Positions 42,901 through 53,506 are shown, counted from the first letter of the stretch. The stretch: 64,000 bases of DNA from Panorpa germanica (GCA_963678705.1 OY783204.1:8328654-8392653); one strand, 5' to 3'. Notes: generated by a model not told the origin, from the sequence alone. A program made the numbers and translations.

Positions 42901-43638
42901 TTTCCTGCGAGCCCACTACAAGTTGTGGCTTCCTCGTACAGCCCCAGCCGGAAAGTGCGTCAGTCCGAAACTGTAACATCACACTTTCCTTCGGGTGTCT
43001 ATCACCTAATCTCATGTACATTGCATTGAACCTGCTGAATGCAAACCATCTACTATCCATTTACTACTTTGGGACACCCAAGAATACCATAATCCTAAAG
43101 GTAACTTGGAGATAGCTCCAGCGCTTAGGTACGCTACATGGAAGGGGATAAAGTTTGCCGGATAAAACAATCTCCCACAATTATTTTATCCGCCCAGGCT
43201 TGACCGCGTGGAGGTACCCCTAGGAACTTATGTCCAACCATACTTGCAAGTCCAGAAGGGACCATCGCGCCATACCGGACGGCCGCCAACTCCCTGCAGA
43301 AGGCGCCTTAGGCTGAGTGCATGGGTGGCGGACCCACTTACAGCATACTTGGGAGTACAAACAACGACTTGGCAAAGCCAGCAGGACGTTTTATGGCTAT
43401 ATTTTGACCTGTGCCTTTTTTATGAATTGTATAAATTTAGCACTAGTTATGATGGCAGTTTGTCGTTCTCCTCTTTTCATAAAAACAAAATATAATATTG
43501 TACATATAAAACCATCTATTGCCCTCGCCAAGTGCTCGCTATGTAAACACTTTCGTAGGTATTCGTTTCTCTAATAGTCCATTAATATGTCTGCCATTTC
43601 AACTGAGGTTCTTAGCGCGATCATGGAACACGTTAGTT
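42901..43638 (-). other. R2-B 3' UTR
   Basis: About 740 bp lie between the R2 stop and the 28S junction, ending in GGAAA before TAGCC. It contains GGTACCCCTAGGAACTT and GGGTGGCGGACCCACTTACA, shared with R2-A and R2-C. Part of this RNA would be recognised by the R2 enzyme to prime on 28S DNA (family knowledge). The ORFs near 43208-43574 are not coding. Confidence 0.85.
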
Positions 43639-44679
43639 TTAGATGATACGTGTTATGTCCAGCTTACTTAGATATGAAATTGTGGATTTAGGCAAAGCAC
43701 CTCTAGAACCAATAACTAAGGGAAGTACCTCTACTGAACTGAGACTATGTTGTTCTACTATTTGGGGAATAAGAATGTTGTACTTGTCTCGGTTTTCTCC
43801 GTCTGCCCGAAGCAGACTGTCCTTATTCTCAAACCTAATGGTGACGTCTATGATATAACCAGCATTATTATTTATAAATATCACATCAGGTTTTAAAAGG
43901 CCTAATGGTAATTGTATACAAGGATCTTTCAATACTATACTTTCCTTATACTTGGTGGTTAGTTTGTTGATTATAATGTTGAGTATTTCATTATGACGAT
44001 TTATTTTAAGAGGCTTTAGCACGTAGCATTGGCCTAGAATATGCCCCAGTGATTCCACCTTTATTTTGCATGCGTCACATATAACGTCCTGTGACCCTCC
44101 TCTCATAGATAGCACTAACTTACAACCGTAAGTATTCGTCCACAAGCGTACCGCGTCATTATATCTGTTTGGTGCTAATATTGTCGGGTTCTTCAACCAA
44201 CGGTTTGCGACCGAACTGTTTTTAAAACAGCTAGCTCCTACCCCTTGTATAGATAAATAACACCATTTACGGTGCTCCTTGCGTTTAGCTTCTAGCTTGC
44301 CTTTATCAACCTCCTTGAGAGAGAGAAGTTTAGCTTTTTTGCTAAACCTACAACTAGTAGTAATTGCTCTTAAGACCTCGTCATCCGTATTGTATAGTTT
44401 TACATAACTTTTCAACACTGTGAAATTGTTCCTGACAGACATTCTAGGAACACCCAGACCGCCGTCTTTCACTCTAGTATAGAGGAAACCGGTCGATACC
44501 TCGTCTGGTAAATGTAAAGCCTTTTTGACCATATTACGAATGCATAGGTCTATTTCGCATAGTTGCGTAGATGTTGGTGGACAAATTAGTGTTCTAAAAG
44601 TATAATGGCTTATTATACATGTTCTCAACAGTTCGATCTTTTGGAGGGCACTTAAACAAGACCTGCACAGCCTAAACAC
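43639..44679 (-). CDS. R2-B protein: thumb, CCHC knuckle and endonuclease
   Basis: This open stretch of 346 codons holds D-E-V-S-T-G-F-L-Y-T-R-V-K-D-G-G-L-G, the CCHC motif CDACKIKVESLGHILGQC and the endonuclease core LLKPDVIFINNNAGYIIDV followed by F-E-N-K and a downstream K-Y. K-P-D, D and K positions fit the restriction-like endonuclease of R2. It ends in a tail V-L-P-L-V-I-G-S-R-G-A-L-P-K. It is the best-kept C-terminal half in the window. Its link to the reverse transcriptase is frameshifted near 44880 and 44680. Confidence 0.9.
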   Translation of the reverse strand: MFRLCRSCLSALQKIELLRTCIISHYTFRTLICPPTSTQLCEIDLCIRNMVKKALHLPDEVSTGFLYTRVKDGGLGVPRMSVRNNFTVLKSYVKLYNTDDEVLRAITTSCRFSKKAKLLSLKEVDKGKLEAKRKEHRKWCYLSIQGVGASCFKNSSVANRWLKNPTILAPNRYNDAVRLWTNTYGCKLVLSMRGGSQDVICDACKIKVESLGHILGQCYVLKPLKINRHNEILNIIINKLTTKYKESIVLKDPCIQLPLGLLKPDVIFINNNAGYIIDVTIRFENKDSLLRADGENRDKYNILIPQIVEQHSLSSVEVLPLVIGSRGALPKSTISYLSKLDITRII

Positions 44680-45762
44680 TGTCCACTAAGTCTGTAAAGA
44701 CTTTGTCGGAATTTATGCCTACCCAGGGGATTAATTTCATTCCTAGATATTTAAAAATATCGTTGCACTGATTGTGAGGCAGCTTAGCTTTGCTTATGGG
44801 GTCGAATAGACCAGGGTCCACGATACCGAAAGTCTTCCCAGGCAAGCATTTGATTTGAAATGTGGATGATTTGGCGGCAGATTTTTTAATTTACCTACTG
44901 CATTCAGCGTAGTACAAGCTGTATCCAGTTGTACTTGTGCATCTTGTACACAACTGCCAATAAGTAAGATGTCATCCGCAAATGCTAATGCCTTCACTTC
45001 CGCACTTTCCAGGTTGTCAAATACTGCATCATTTACAGCATTAAATAGTAGGGGAGACAGCGGATCTCCTTGTTTGGCTCCTTTTAGTATGTTCATGTGA
45101 ACCTTAATATCTCTAAGCGCAATGTTTGTGAATGTCCCCTTGTACATGTTTTGAATACTTGAAATTATTATAGGCGGACCTCCCAGCCGTTTTATTGCTT
45201 TAAAGATCGCTTCATGAGGTACGCTATCAAACGCCTTTTAAACGTCAAGGACAGACACCACAACTCCAGCAGATATATTAGCTTCTTTTATGACTTCTTC
45301 GAAAATGATGATGTTGTTTAAACATCCATTTTTCGTAGTGAAGCCTCGTTGTTTGGGATTGATATTAAGGTGATATTTTTTCATATCGTGGATTGCATTG
45401 GCATATAGTTTTGCTAGAATAGGAGCGATTGTAATTGGACGCCAGTTTGTCTCCAAACTTAGATCGGCTCCTTTCTTAGGTATTAATATGGTCCTATTCT
45501 CAAGCAACTGCGTTAGATAGACTCGCAGTAAAAGTAAGGCGTTAAAATACTTTGGCAATAGTATATTTATCCCATCAACTTTTAAAAGATGATCTCTTTT
45601 TATTAGGTCTGGACCTGGTGCAGATTTGTTTTTGATATTAGTGATTAAGAACTTTATGCAATCAGGGTCAATTGGTGTAAGTTCACTAAGCGTGATCGTG
45701 TTTTTGGTATTAAATTTGTAGCTGGTTGTACCTTTTGTACCCCAGAGTGTCTCATATAGGTC
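44680..45762 (-). pseudogene. R2-B reverse transcriptase
   Basis: Motifs in order: S-A-P-G-P-D, NRTILIPKKGADLSLETNWR, Q-R-G-F-T-T-K-N-G-C, V-V-S-V-L-D-V, K-A-F-D-S-V-P-H, GAKQGDPLSPLLFNAV and catalytic LAFADDILLIG. A TAA at 45238-45240 replaces a serine-type codon just after V-L-D-V, and a frameshift near 44880 cuts the end of the palm. Catalytic residues are otherwise present. The 5' side ends at the BEL duplication AGGTC. Confidence 0.88.
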
Positions 45763-46504
45763 TGGTTGATTGAGTTTGGACCTATGGATCTATATAAGCT
45801 TTGAGGTTGGCTTATCTGCGATGTTGACGGTTTCCAAATCTCGGATTGCTCGATTGCATCCAACTCCTTTGAGAGCGATAGATTGCGCCAAAACTTCTCG
45901 AAGGACCTTTTTATTATTAATTACTTAATAACAATTTTTTATTTGCTTTAAATCAAATAGCAGCGAAACACACTAGTATTTTACATAAAACATTTATTAT
46001 ACAAATACACTTGACGAATTACAATAATTGAAACTTAAATGAATATCTATATGTATCAATGTTACTGTGATGCAATTCACTATTAAAATCTTTTTATTAT
46101 AATTATTAGACTGTTGAACGTTGGAGTTGATAATTTAGATGTTTACTGTTCTAGATGCTAGTTAATAATGTTTAAGATATTTAGTGATGTTTATTGTATG
46201 AAGTTTGAGTTAATAATGAATATTTTAATAATAATTGAACAGTACATTGGTACAAAAAGGCATTTGCCAAATCAGCTGGTGGCCTTGGTACGGGCTGGTA
46301 CGCTCGAATACACAATGCCAGAGTAACAACGACAATAACTTTGTTAGTTAATTCAATAACAAAGAAAGATAAAATATTTGATTAAACAATAGAATTATTA
46401 CAGAACTTAAGAACTAAAAATATACAAAATTAGATTCTAATGAAATACATTAAAGAATGCGAAATATCTATATAAAAATATAGGTTGTGTATGCGTTCTT
46501 TACA
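45763..46504 (-). repeat. BEL 3' LTR
   Basis: Direct repeat of 50954-51696. On the plus strand it starts TGGTTGATTGAG and ends TTCTTTACA, where the other LTR has TTCTTTACCA. The long BEL ORF ends inside it. Confidence 0.92.
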
Positions 46505-48958
46505 ATACTCCCGCGCGTTGAAAATTGGAAGAGTCATCTTGGTTTTCAACTGATGTTCTGTAAGTAGCGGAACGAGATATTGCACTAGACGCTTTGTTTC
46601 TCCCTTAGCTGTCTTGATAGTGGCTGCTCGAGTCGCTGAAACTTCACTAACACTTAATTTCACTTGGCTATCCAACATCCATTGCGATGGAGGAAGATTT
46701 GGCTTCTTGATTAAGACCAAAGTTCCTTGCTGTGGTACAACATCCTTTGACATTTTCCATTTCACGAGCTGATTGCAGCGTCCTAGGTATTCTCTTGACC
46801 ATTGTTTCCAACAACTTTGAATAAAGTCTTGAAATTGTGAGTAGCGCTGCGTTCGGCTTAATTTAATTGGAGCGTCCTCTGCAGGAGCGATTCTAGTGTT
46901 TTGCCGTCCTAATAAGAGGTGTCCAGGTGTGAAGGGAATAAGGTCATTGGGATTATTGGAAGCGGGATAAAAGGGGTGGAAATTGAGCATTGCCTCAATT
47001 TGAGTTTGCAGTGTATAAGTGTCTTTGAAGTTGGTATGATAATTTAATTTCGTTAGTTTGGCAAGTGGATAAAAATGTAAAATACTGTATTTAAAACAGT
47101 CAGGTTCAGAGTGCCATTTAACGATTAAATTTTTGAAATATTCTATACCTCCTGGGTCGATATAGAAGAGTTTGTCATTTAAAAAATTGCCGTTGATAGG
47201 TTTAAAATAAATACAAGAACCATATGCATTTTCTAACGCATCACAAAAACCATGAATTTCAATTGTTTTGGAATTCTTGATTAATGATTTTCGTGATATG
47301 GATGCATTGTTTAAGGTCGGTAATTGCTTTATTAAAGGAGTCCATATTTTTACTAAATATTCTGGAATTTCAACATTCCAGTGGTTTGTTAGCCATAATT
47401 GTTGTCTCAATAGCATAAACGGTATGACGCAGGGTGATAATAATCCAAGCGGATCAAAGATTTTGGCAATGAAAGATAGAACATTTCTATTGGGTAATTT
47501 TACAGGTGGATCAAAATGGGCGATATTGTATTTGAAACAGTATGTTTTTGAGCACCATTTGACAACTAAAATTTTGAAATGCTCTAAATCTGCGTGATCT
47601 ATATAAAAGAGTTGGTCTTGAATAGTGTTGTCTAAATCGAATAAAATGATGGAATCATTCGACATCCATTTTCGTAAATAAAATCCTGCACTGCTTAATG
47701 TTTCTATTGTTTTAATACAGCGTAGCTTGAATTCTGATAGATCATTTGATCCAGTCAGTAGCTTATCAACATATGAATCATTAAGGATGGTGTTTGTGGC
47801 ATATGGATGTGAATTTAAAAATAATAATTTAGACCTTGTATGTAAGTTAATTAACCATAGCTGTTGTATCATTAATTTGCATGGTATGGCACAAGGCAAT
47901 AATACTGCAAGTGGATCCAAGGTTTTAGCGATTAATGATAAAACATTTGCTTTTGTTAATTTTATAAGTACTTGAATTGAATTTTGCAATTCCTTGACCA
48001 TAAAGATACCGTTTGTCTTGTTTCTAGAATTGGAAATGAACCATAAACAGTATGTGGTGACGCTATTGATCGGTTTAAAATTTGAAAATTTGTCAAATAT
48101 AGAATTTGACTTGGCTATGGAGTAGTTTGACAATATGAATGATTTATGATGTTTACTAGTAACACGCTTTCTTTGTGGTAAAAGAAAGGGTTTAGTAATT
48201 GCTGTTTTGGAATCTCCTATACCGTGATGTGGTAAAATATATGTAGGTTCGGATGAATTCTGAATAGTGTTAGTGGTCATGTGACCTAATCTTATATATT
48301 CATTAATGAATGCAGAATACATAGATTTATGTGGTTTATTTCTATCAAATTTTCTTTCCAATGAAAGAAATTGTTTGGTAGCTGTGGTTTTGGAATCCCC
48401 TAGAGCTGATGCGGGCAATTTTAATGTTAATGTACTTACGAATCTACCATCTGAGTTGCGAGTAGTAGTTTTGTTACAATGATCATGGCATGCTTGTTCT
48501 TCTGAAGTTAAAGTCCTACATTTCTTAACAGACTCGCTTTCACAAACCTTGGGAATTTGAGTTTGTTCTTTTATAATTAAAGTGCTACATTCCTTTACAT
48601 ACTCGCTTTCACAAAACTTGGGAATTTGAGTTTGCAAGGATGTGTGATAATGATGCGCATGATTGTTGTTAGTAACAGCTTTGTATTTAGTTACTATCCA
48701 ACCCAGTGAAGTGTTTTGCAAATGCAATCGATTATTGGATAGTGTTGATTTGCCTACGCGTAATAGTTTCCAAAAAATATCAGCTCCTAACAATAAATCC
48801 ACAGATTGTGTTTTGTTAAAACTAGGATCTGCTAGTTTTATGGTATGCGGTATTGATAGATTGACAATATCCAATGTGATGTGTGGAATTTTGTCGGTTA
48901 TTGTGTCTGTAAGCAGACAATTTTCAAAAGTTTTGTAATTGTTAGTTGATGAATGCAA
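46430..48958 (-). CDS. BEL polyprotein, rearranged, long open frame
   Basis: The 842-codon frame joins BEL pieces out of proportion. Near the start it has the post-protease L-G-A-D-I-F-W block. Then come reverse transcriptase-like T-K-Q-F-L-S-L-E-R and Y-I-L-P-H-H-G-I, and F-Y-L-R-K-W-M-S-N. The block S-L/F-I-A-K-x-x-D-P-L-x-x-L-x-P-C appears twice (VLSLIAKTLDPLAVLLPC and VLSFIAKIFDPLGLLSPC), as does an L-F-Y-I-D...V-K-W segment. The tail L-I-P-F-T-P-G-H-L-L-L-G-R to V-V-P-Q-Q-G-T-L-V-L-I-K is the end of BEL integrase. The catalytic reverse transcriptase core and the integrase DDE core are absent. The ATG at 48958 is probably internal, because the protease lies upstream. Confidence 0.8.
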   Translation of the reverse strand: MHSSTNNYKTFENCLLTDTITDKIPHITLDIVNLSIPHTIKLADPSFNKTQSVDLLLGADIFWKLLRVGKSTLSNNRLHLQNTSLGWIVTKYKAVTNNNHAHHYHTSLQTQIPKFCESEYVKECSTLIIKEQTQIPKVCESESVKKCRTLTSEEQACHDHCNKTTTRNSDGRFVSTLTLKLPASALGDSKTTATKQFLSLERKFDRNKPHKSMYSAFINEYIRLGHMTTNTIQNSSEPTYILPHHGIGDSKTAITKPFLLPQRKRVTSKHHKSFILSNYSIAKSNSIFDKFSNFKPINSVTTYCLWFISNSRNKTNGIFMVKELQNSIQVLIKLTKANVLSLIAKTLDPLAVLLPCAIPCKLMIQQLWLINLHTRSKLLFLNSHPYATNTILNDSYVDKLLTGSNDLSEFKLRCIKTIETLSSAGFYLRKWMSNDSIILFDLDNTIQDQLFYIDHADLEHFKILVVKWCSKTYCFKYNIAHFDPPVKLPNRNVLSFIAKIFDPLGLLSPCVIPFMLLRQQLWLTNHWNVEIPEYLVKIWTPLIKQLPTLNNASISRKSLIKNSKTIEIHGFCDALENAYGSCIYFKPINGNFLNDKLFYIDPGGIEYFKNLIVKWHSEPDCFKYSILHFYPLAKLTKLNYHTNFKDTYTLQTQIEAMLNFHPFYPASNNPNDLIPFTPGHLLLGRQNTRIAPAEDAPIKLSRTQRYSQFQDFIQSCWKQWSREYLGRCNQLVKWKMSKDVVPQQGTLVLIKKPNLPPSQWMLDSQVKLSVSEVSATRAATIKTAKGETKRLVQYLVPLLTEHQLKTKMTLPIFNAREYCKERIHNLYFYIDISHSLMYFIRI

Positions 48959-49014
48959 AGTGATTTTTGCTTGATTATGAGTTTTAGCTTCGGAGTTATC
49001 AATTCCGGTAGTAA

Positions 49015-49228
49015 CTACATCCGAATTTGTAGTATGAATGTTTAATTTTTGTGATAAACTCTTGGTAATAAAACTTGATGGACTACCGTTATCCAGAAGC
49101 GCGCGAGCGACAATTATTTTACCGTTTTGTCAGGAATGTTGACTAAAGCGGTTGATAACATAACTTGACTTGTCCGTTTGACTTGCGCTGTGAGTGTGCT
49201 GGAAGAGGCAGCTTAAAGAATTGAAGGG
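49015..49228 (-). pseudogene. BEL protease fragment
   Basis: Read from about 49225 down, it gives an S-T-A-L-V-N-I segment, then a frameshift near 49130, then A-R-A-L-L-D-N-G-S-P-S-S-F-I-T. This is the BEL protease active-site region, in which the usual D-S-G is D-N-G. It leads into the frame of the long ORF below. Confidence 0.7.
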
Positions 49229-49230
49229 CT

Positions 49231-49545
49231 TCATGCTTCAATTGATTTAGACGCTGAGATAATTTTATTGATTTTGGCGCCTATTTTAACGTATTGCATC
49301 CAAAAATCGGTATTTTCTTCATCAATGACATCCAATTCACTCTCATCTTCTACTAATTCTCTCATTTGAGAGTGAGTTTTATTAATAGAAGCCATTAGTG
49401 GTTCCCATTGTTTATAAAGAAATTTTATGTTTTCCACATCGTAAATGGATGGATCTTTTATATCAACATTTTCAATGGCTTTACTGCATTGTTTTAATGA
49501 TGATTTTATACTATGTATTTTTCTAATTAAGATTTTTAAAGACAT
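49231..49545 (-). CDS. BEL gag N-terminus (short)
   Basis: A 104-codon ORF with ATG at 49543-49545 reads charged, helix-rich sequence (I-R-K-I-H-S-I-K-S-S-L-K-Q), followed by an acidic D-E-S-E-L-D stretch. Position and composition fit the gag start of BEL elements, but it ends before the usual gag body and knuckles. It is directly followed by protease sequence, so most of gag is deleted. Confidence 0.6.
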   Translation of the reverse strand: MSLKILIRKIHSIKSSLKQCSKAIENVDIKDPSIYDVENIKFLYKQWEPLMASINKTHSQMRELVEDESELDVIDEENTDFWMQYVKIGAKINKIISASKSIEA

Positions 49546-50953
49546 TGTGGATGAACCTTTAAAATCTCTATTGATATTTTAAATATAATATTTAAAACTA
49601 ATTGTAAAAATATATTATTGTAGATGCAAATAATATAAATGGTACTCTATTACGTACAATACGTAAAAGACTTCTGTGCAAAATACACAGACGGTAATTT
49701 CGGTTTGAAAAAAGAATTCAAACGCTAAAAATGGAATATTAATATTCGCTATGTAAATGCGATTGGCGTATGTGCTCTAAATGTCGTAGTCCATTGAGAG
49801 GACGTTAGATGACCTATGTGAGACTATACTTATGGAATCGAATGTTCGCAACCAATGCAATTAATGTATGTGTGCTGAATGACACAAATATAATATTTAA
49901 AAAATGATTGAAAAAAGATATATTGATGCAATAATATAAACGGTGATCTATTACGTAGCACGTAAAAAGATTTCTGTGCAAAATACACAGATGAGTATTT
50001 TGGTTTGAACAAATGTATTCAAACGCTTAAGTCGGAATAATAATATTCGCTAAATAATGCGATTGGCGTATGCTCTAAGTGTCGTATTCCTATGAGAGGA
50101 CTTTAAATGACGTAATGTAAGAGGCTATACTTGTGGAATCTAATATTCGCAACCAATGCAATTAATGTATGTGTGTATGTGTGCTGAATGACACTAATAC
50201 GAGCCCTATAGATGGTCATTAGCTTGGTAAAGTGCTAAATGACTTGACTAAAGTGGCAAGGACTTATTAACTACAAACAGAAAACTAAATATCGTTGAAT
50301 GATTGATTAAAAAATATAATACAACAATGATACGAACTTATGATGGAAATGAATCATTGATGTCTAAACACCTTGGTAAAATGAAATAACGATTGAAACA
50401 GTAGTATATGTAAAAAATTTGTAAAATATGAGATGTAACTGCAAAAACCCAAAATAGAGGTAATAAATGGGGATAGGATGGGAATTATATAAATGTTTTA
50501 GGATTACCTTGACACCACTGTCGTGTAGTAGCTCTCGTTTCAAGACTGAATCCAAATGCTGCTGCGATTGACTCGTGTGTGCTGTTGTACTTGGCGCTAA
50601 AAGTGAGATTTTTCTTGAATGTTCACCTTGCTTGATGAATCCTTTTCAAAGATGATCAGTGTGGGAATCCTTTTCAAAGATGATCAGTGTGGTGTGAATC
50701 TTCTTTGAAGATGCTCAATTGTTGGATCCGTTGATGAGAATCTTGCTTGAAGATGATCAAATGGATGGAATCTTCTTTGAAGGATCAAAATACTGAATAT
50801 CCGTTCTTCAAGATGATCAATTCTTGTGAATCCACTCTTGAAGATGGTTTAATGGTGTAAATCCGCTCTTGAAGATGACCAAATGTTTGTGAGTCTTCTT
50901 CGAAGGATCAAAATGCTGATTATCCTAGCTCGTATCCGGCTCGAAGGACCAAA
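49546..50953 (-). other. BEL 5' leader with two repeat systems
   Basis: About 1.4 kb has no gene. A block of about 290 bp is repeated in tandem (about 49610-49880 and 49905-50180; both with TTCTGTGCAAAATACACAGA and TATTCGCAACCAATGCAATT). Next to the LTR, 50630-50940 holds about eight imperfect copies of a 35-45-bp unit around GAATCTTCTTTGAAGATGATC. The primer-binding site is at about 50931-50953. Confidence 0.75.
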
Positions 50954-51696
50954 TGGTTGATTGAGTTTGGACCTATGGATCTATATAAGCTTTGAGGTTG
51001 GCTTATCTGCGATGTTGACGGTTTCCAAATCTCGGATTGCTCGATTGCATCCAACTCCTTCGAGAGCGATAGATTGCGCCAAAACTTCTCGAAGGACCTT
51101 TTTATTATTAATTACTTAATAACAATTTTTTATTTGCTTTAAATCAAATAGCAGCGAAACACACTAGTATTTTACATAAAACATTTATTATACAAATACA
51201 CTTGACGAATTACAATAATTGAAACTTAAATGAATATCTATATGTATCAATGTTACTGTGATGCAATTCACTATTAAAATCTTTTTATTATAATTATTAG
51301 ACTGTTGAACGTTGGAGTTGATAATTTAGATGTTTACTGTTCTAGATGCTAGTTAATAATGTTTAAGATATTTAGTGATGTTTATTGTATGAAGTTTGAG
51401 TTAATAATGAATATTTTAATAATGATTGAACAGTACATTGGTACAAAAAGGCATTTGCCAAATCAGCTGGTGGCCTTGGTACGGGCTGGTACGCTCGAAT
51501 ACACAATGCCAGAGTAACAACGACAATAACTTTGTTAGTTAATTCAATAACAAAGAAAGATAAAATATTTGATTAAACAATAGAATTATTACAGAACTTA
51601 AGAACTAAAAATATACAAAATTAGATTCTAATGAAATACATTAAAGAATGCGAAATATCTATATAAAAATATAGGTTGTGTATGCGTTCTTTACCA
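50954..51696 (-). repeat. BEL 5' LTR
   Basis: Direct repeat of 45763-46504, nearly identical by eye. It ends TTTACCA directly before the AGGTC duplication, after which R2-B coding sequence resumes. Confidence 0.92.
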
Positions 51697-51701
51697 AGGT
51701 C

Positions 51702-52430
51702 TTTTACTTTAACTGGGTTTAAGTTACGAGAACTCGCACCCCTACTGTGTTCCACGCCATTTATTATATTTTCAGCTAATTTGCTTGGACTTTTGAGAAA
51801 CATCTCTTGCTGAGTAGCGTAGATGTGTTTTCTCCGTACTTTGCGCATAGAGTAACGGTTACTCCGACCATTGCGTCGTCTCCTTAATGTTTATTTTGTA
51901 CGTGCACGTGTAACGTTTTCCGGCAAAAGCAACTCTTTGAATTTGAGTGCAATGCTATCCACGTAGGCTTGTTTGTCATGCCTCGTGGCTCCTGTATCTA
52001 CAAGATCATTAAGCATCTTGTCTAGAGCCAACATATTTATTGATGCATTGGTTGGCAATGTCCATTTCTGCCATAGTGATCTATGCATTATTTTACTACC
52101 ACTAAGATCTGCACCGATGGCGGCTCCAGGCAGTCTCACGACCAGACCCTTCTGCGCACACCACCGCGACCCTCCTACTCATTGAGGCTTTATAATAATT
52201 ATAACACAAAGTGTATAAATACTTCTCTTGCCCCAACGGCTGGTACCAACCCTCTCTATTTCTTCTGGCACAAATTCGTGCATGCTATAATGCGTGCGAT
52301 CCAGAGGCAGATTACTTGCGGTTCTGCGTTATTGAAAAACTCAACTAATCTATCAACTCTACTGCTTGGAGTAGAAGTGCATGCTTGCCGATTACTTTAA
52401 CTTGCTTTAGGAGTTTCATCGCCTGGAAGT
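51702..52430 (-). pseudogene. R2-B protein, N-terminal remnant with rRNA block inside
   Basis: The upper part reads C-T-S-T-P-S-S-R-V-D and L-V-E-F-F, matching R2-1. After V-G-T a block of 28S sequence (52087-52242) interrupts it. The frame then resumes S-L-W-Q-K-W-T-L-P-T-N-A-S, D-K-M-L-N-D-L-V, and lower down R-K-H-I-Y-A-T-Q-Q-E-M-F and N-P-V-K-V-K-D-L, where BEL is inserted. Zinc fingers are missing above about 52430. An apparent start codon at 52139 lies inside the rRNA block. Confidence 0.85.
52087..52242 (-). rRNA. 28S rRNA fragment captured inside the R2-B reading frame
   Basis: About 155 bp match the 28S segment at about 9365-9520 closely (AGATCTGCACCGATGGCGGC, CCAGGCAGTCTCACGACCAG, CTTCTCTTGCCCCAACGGCT on the plus strand). 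At several positions it is nearer to normal 28S than the copy at 9.4 kb. It is in the same sense as R2-B. R2 protein sequence runs up to both edges without visible loss, so this is an insertion. It introduces a stop. Confidence 0.93.
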
Positions 52431-53039
52431 AATGGCTGATATTCTACACACTCATACCCATCATGCTAAGGGCTAGAGCTTAAATGTGTTGTGGGATCAT
52501 TGACGCTGTTATCAGCAACACTTTCACTCTGTCTTCTTAATATCTTTTATCTTTTCTATAATATAAGGCGTTATATATTTGCTTTGCAAGAGATTCATAA
52601 CCTGATCCATATATTTGACCGCCTACGGTATCACCAAATGTTTTGGAAATTTGTTATACATTTCCTGCACTATTTTCCTAGCAGACAGTTGACTTGCATC
52701 ACGTAATGCATTAATCAAATACTCGGCGTTTCTCTTCCGGACTAGCTTTTTGAGAATTTGTCTTAAATACTTTTAATTTATTACATTTTAATATTATTAC
52801 ATATTTTTGTCCAATTGCTATTAATGGTAATAGTTAGTTATTTTTGAAAAAAAGATTTTAAGAATTTTCTAGTTTGATTGTTATATTAGAAACCTTTGTA
52901 AAATAGTTAAGTATTTCTGTTAATGATTGAAGATCGTTGTTGTCAGCTATGCCGTCTTTCGTGGTGTAGTTCAAGGCAGTTTTAATAAGACCATTCATCT
53001 TTCACACGACGACTGTAGGCGGATACTTCCGACATTTGA
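52431..53039. other. Unassigned segment upstream of R2-B
   Basis: R2 similarity ends near 52430. Minus-strand peptide at about 52620-52760 (R-K-R-N-A-E-Y-L-I-N-A-L-R-D-A, then M-Y-N-K-F-P-K-H-L) is compositionally coding-like but broken by stops, and I do not recognise it. The rest is AT-rich. Confidence 0.4.
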
Positions 53040-53210
53040 GTTCTAATTCCTCTCTTTTCAAGTCAAATACAGTCCTATCATCTCTGCCAAGCACCACTAT
53101 GTCATCCAAATATATGACGCATATTATCGTATGTAGTATCTTAACACACCATTAGTATCTTAATTGTTCAAATATTGCTGGGGCATTATATAGACCAAGG
53201 CTGCCGTAGA
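53040..53210 (-). pseudogene. Relic of a Gypsy-type reverse transcriptase
   Basis: On the minus strand, with one frame change, it reads an N-A-P-A-I-F-E-Q-L block followed by V-I-Y-L-D-D-I-V-V-L-G-R-D, the catalytic Y-x-D-D region of Ty3/Gypsy elements, and then E-E-L-E-L-K. Only about 55 residues are readable. It is unlike Gypsy A in detail, so it is another family. Confidence 0.65.
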
Positions 53211-53506
53211 CCCGAAATCGGGAGTAAAAATAAAATTTATAGCAACGAATTAAAATAAGTGTGAGAACAAGTTTACTTAAGAAAAGGAATGGTTGTTTAT
53301 TTATTTTTTTATATTAATATAATATATTATAAATATTTTTCTTCTACAATATACAAATACACTTCATTAAACAAATATATATTATACCTGCTAAACAGAG
53401 TTACGAGTGTCAAAGGTTTATCTAACATAAAAAAAGTTACTTGTTACAGTTAAATTTTACTAGACTTTGCTAGTAACCGGTACCATCCATGTATAGTGTT
53501 TTCTGG
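53211..53506. other. AT-rich stretch, no feature seen
   Basis: I find no coding sequence, repeat pair or terminal motif between the reverse-transcriptase relic and the left edge of Harbinger copy A. Confidence 0.5.

Larger units (their letters stand above)
45763..51696 (-). mobile_element. BEL/Pao-type retrotransposon inserted in R2-B
   Basis: This 5.9-kb element has 742/743-bp LTRs (45763-46504 and 50954-51696), a 5-bp TSD AGGTC (45758-45762 and 51697-51701), and a TTTGGTCCTTCGAGCCGGAT primer-binding site next to the 5' LTR on the minus strand, a form common in BEL elements. LTRs differ at about three positions by eye. Coding content is reduced: gag start, protease, parts of reverse transcriptase/RNase H and the integrase tail. 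Confidence 0.92.
42901..52430 (-). mobile_element. R2: R2 element R2-B with natural 3' end, split by BEL
   Basis: R2-B runs from about 52430 to 42901 on the minus strand. It is interrupted by a BEL element (45763-51696, TSD AGGTC) and by a 28S fragment (52087-52242). Its 3' end joins TAGCCAAATG of 28S, so this copy was inserted by normal R2 targeting. The zinc-finger region upstream of about 52430 is missing. Removing BEL and one duplication rejoins K-V-K-D-L with Y-E-T-L-W-G in frame. Confidence 0.9.

Noticed and set aside
43208..43574. ORFs of 85-95 codons in the R2-B 3' UTR
   Set aside because: The homologous UTRs of R2-A and R2-C do not keep these frames.
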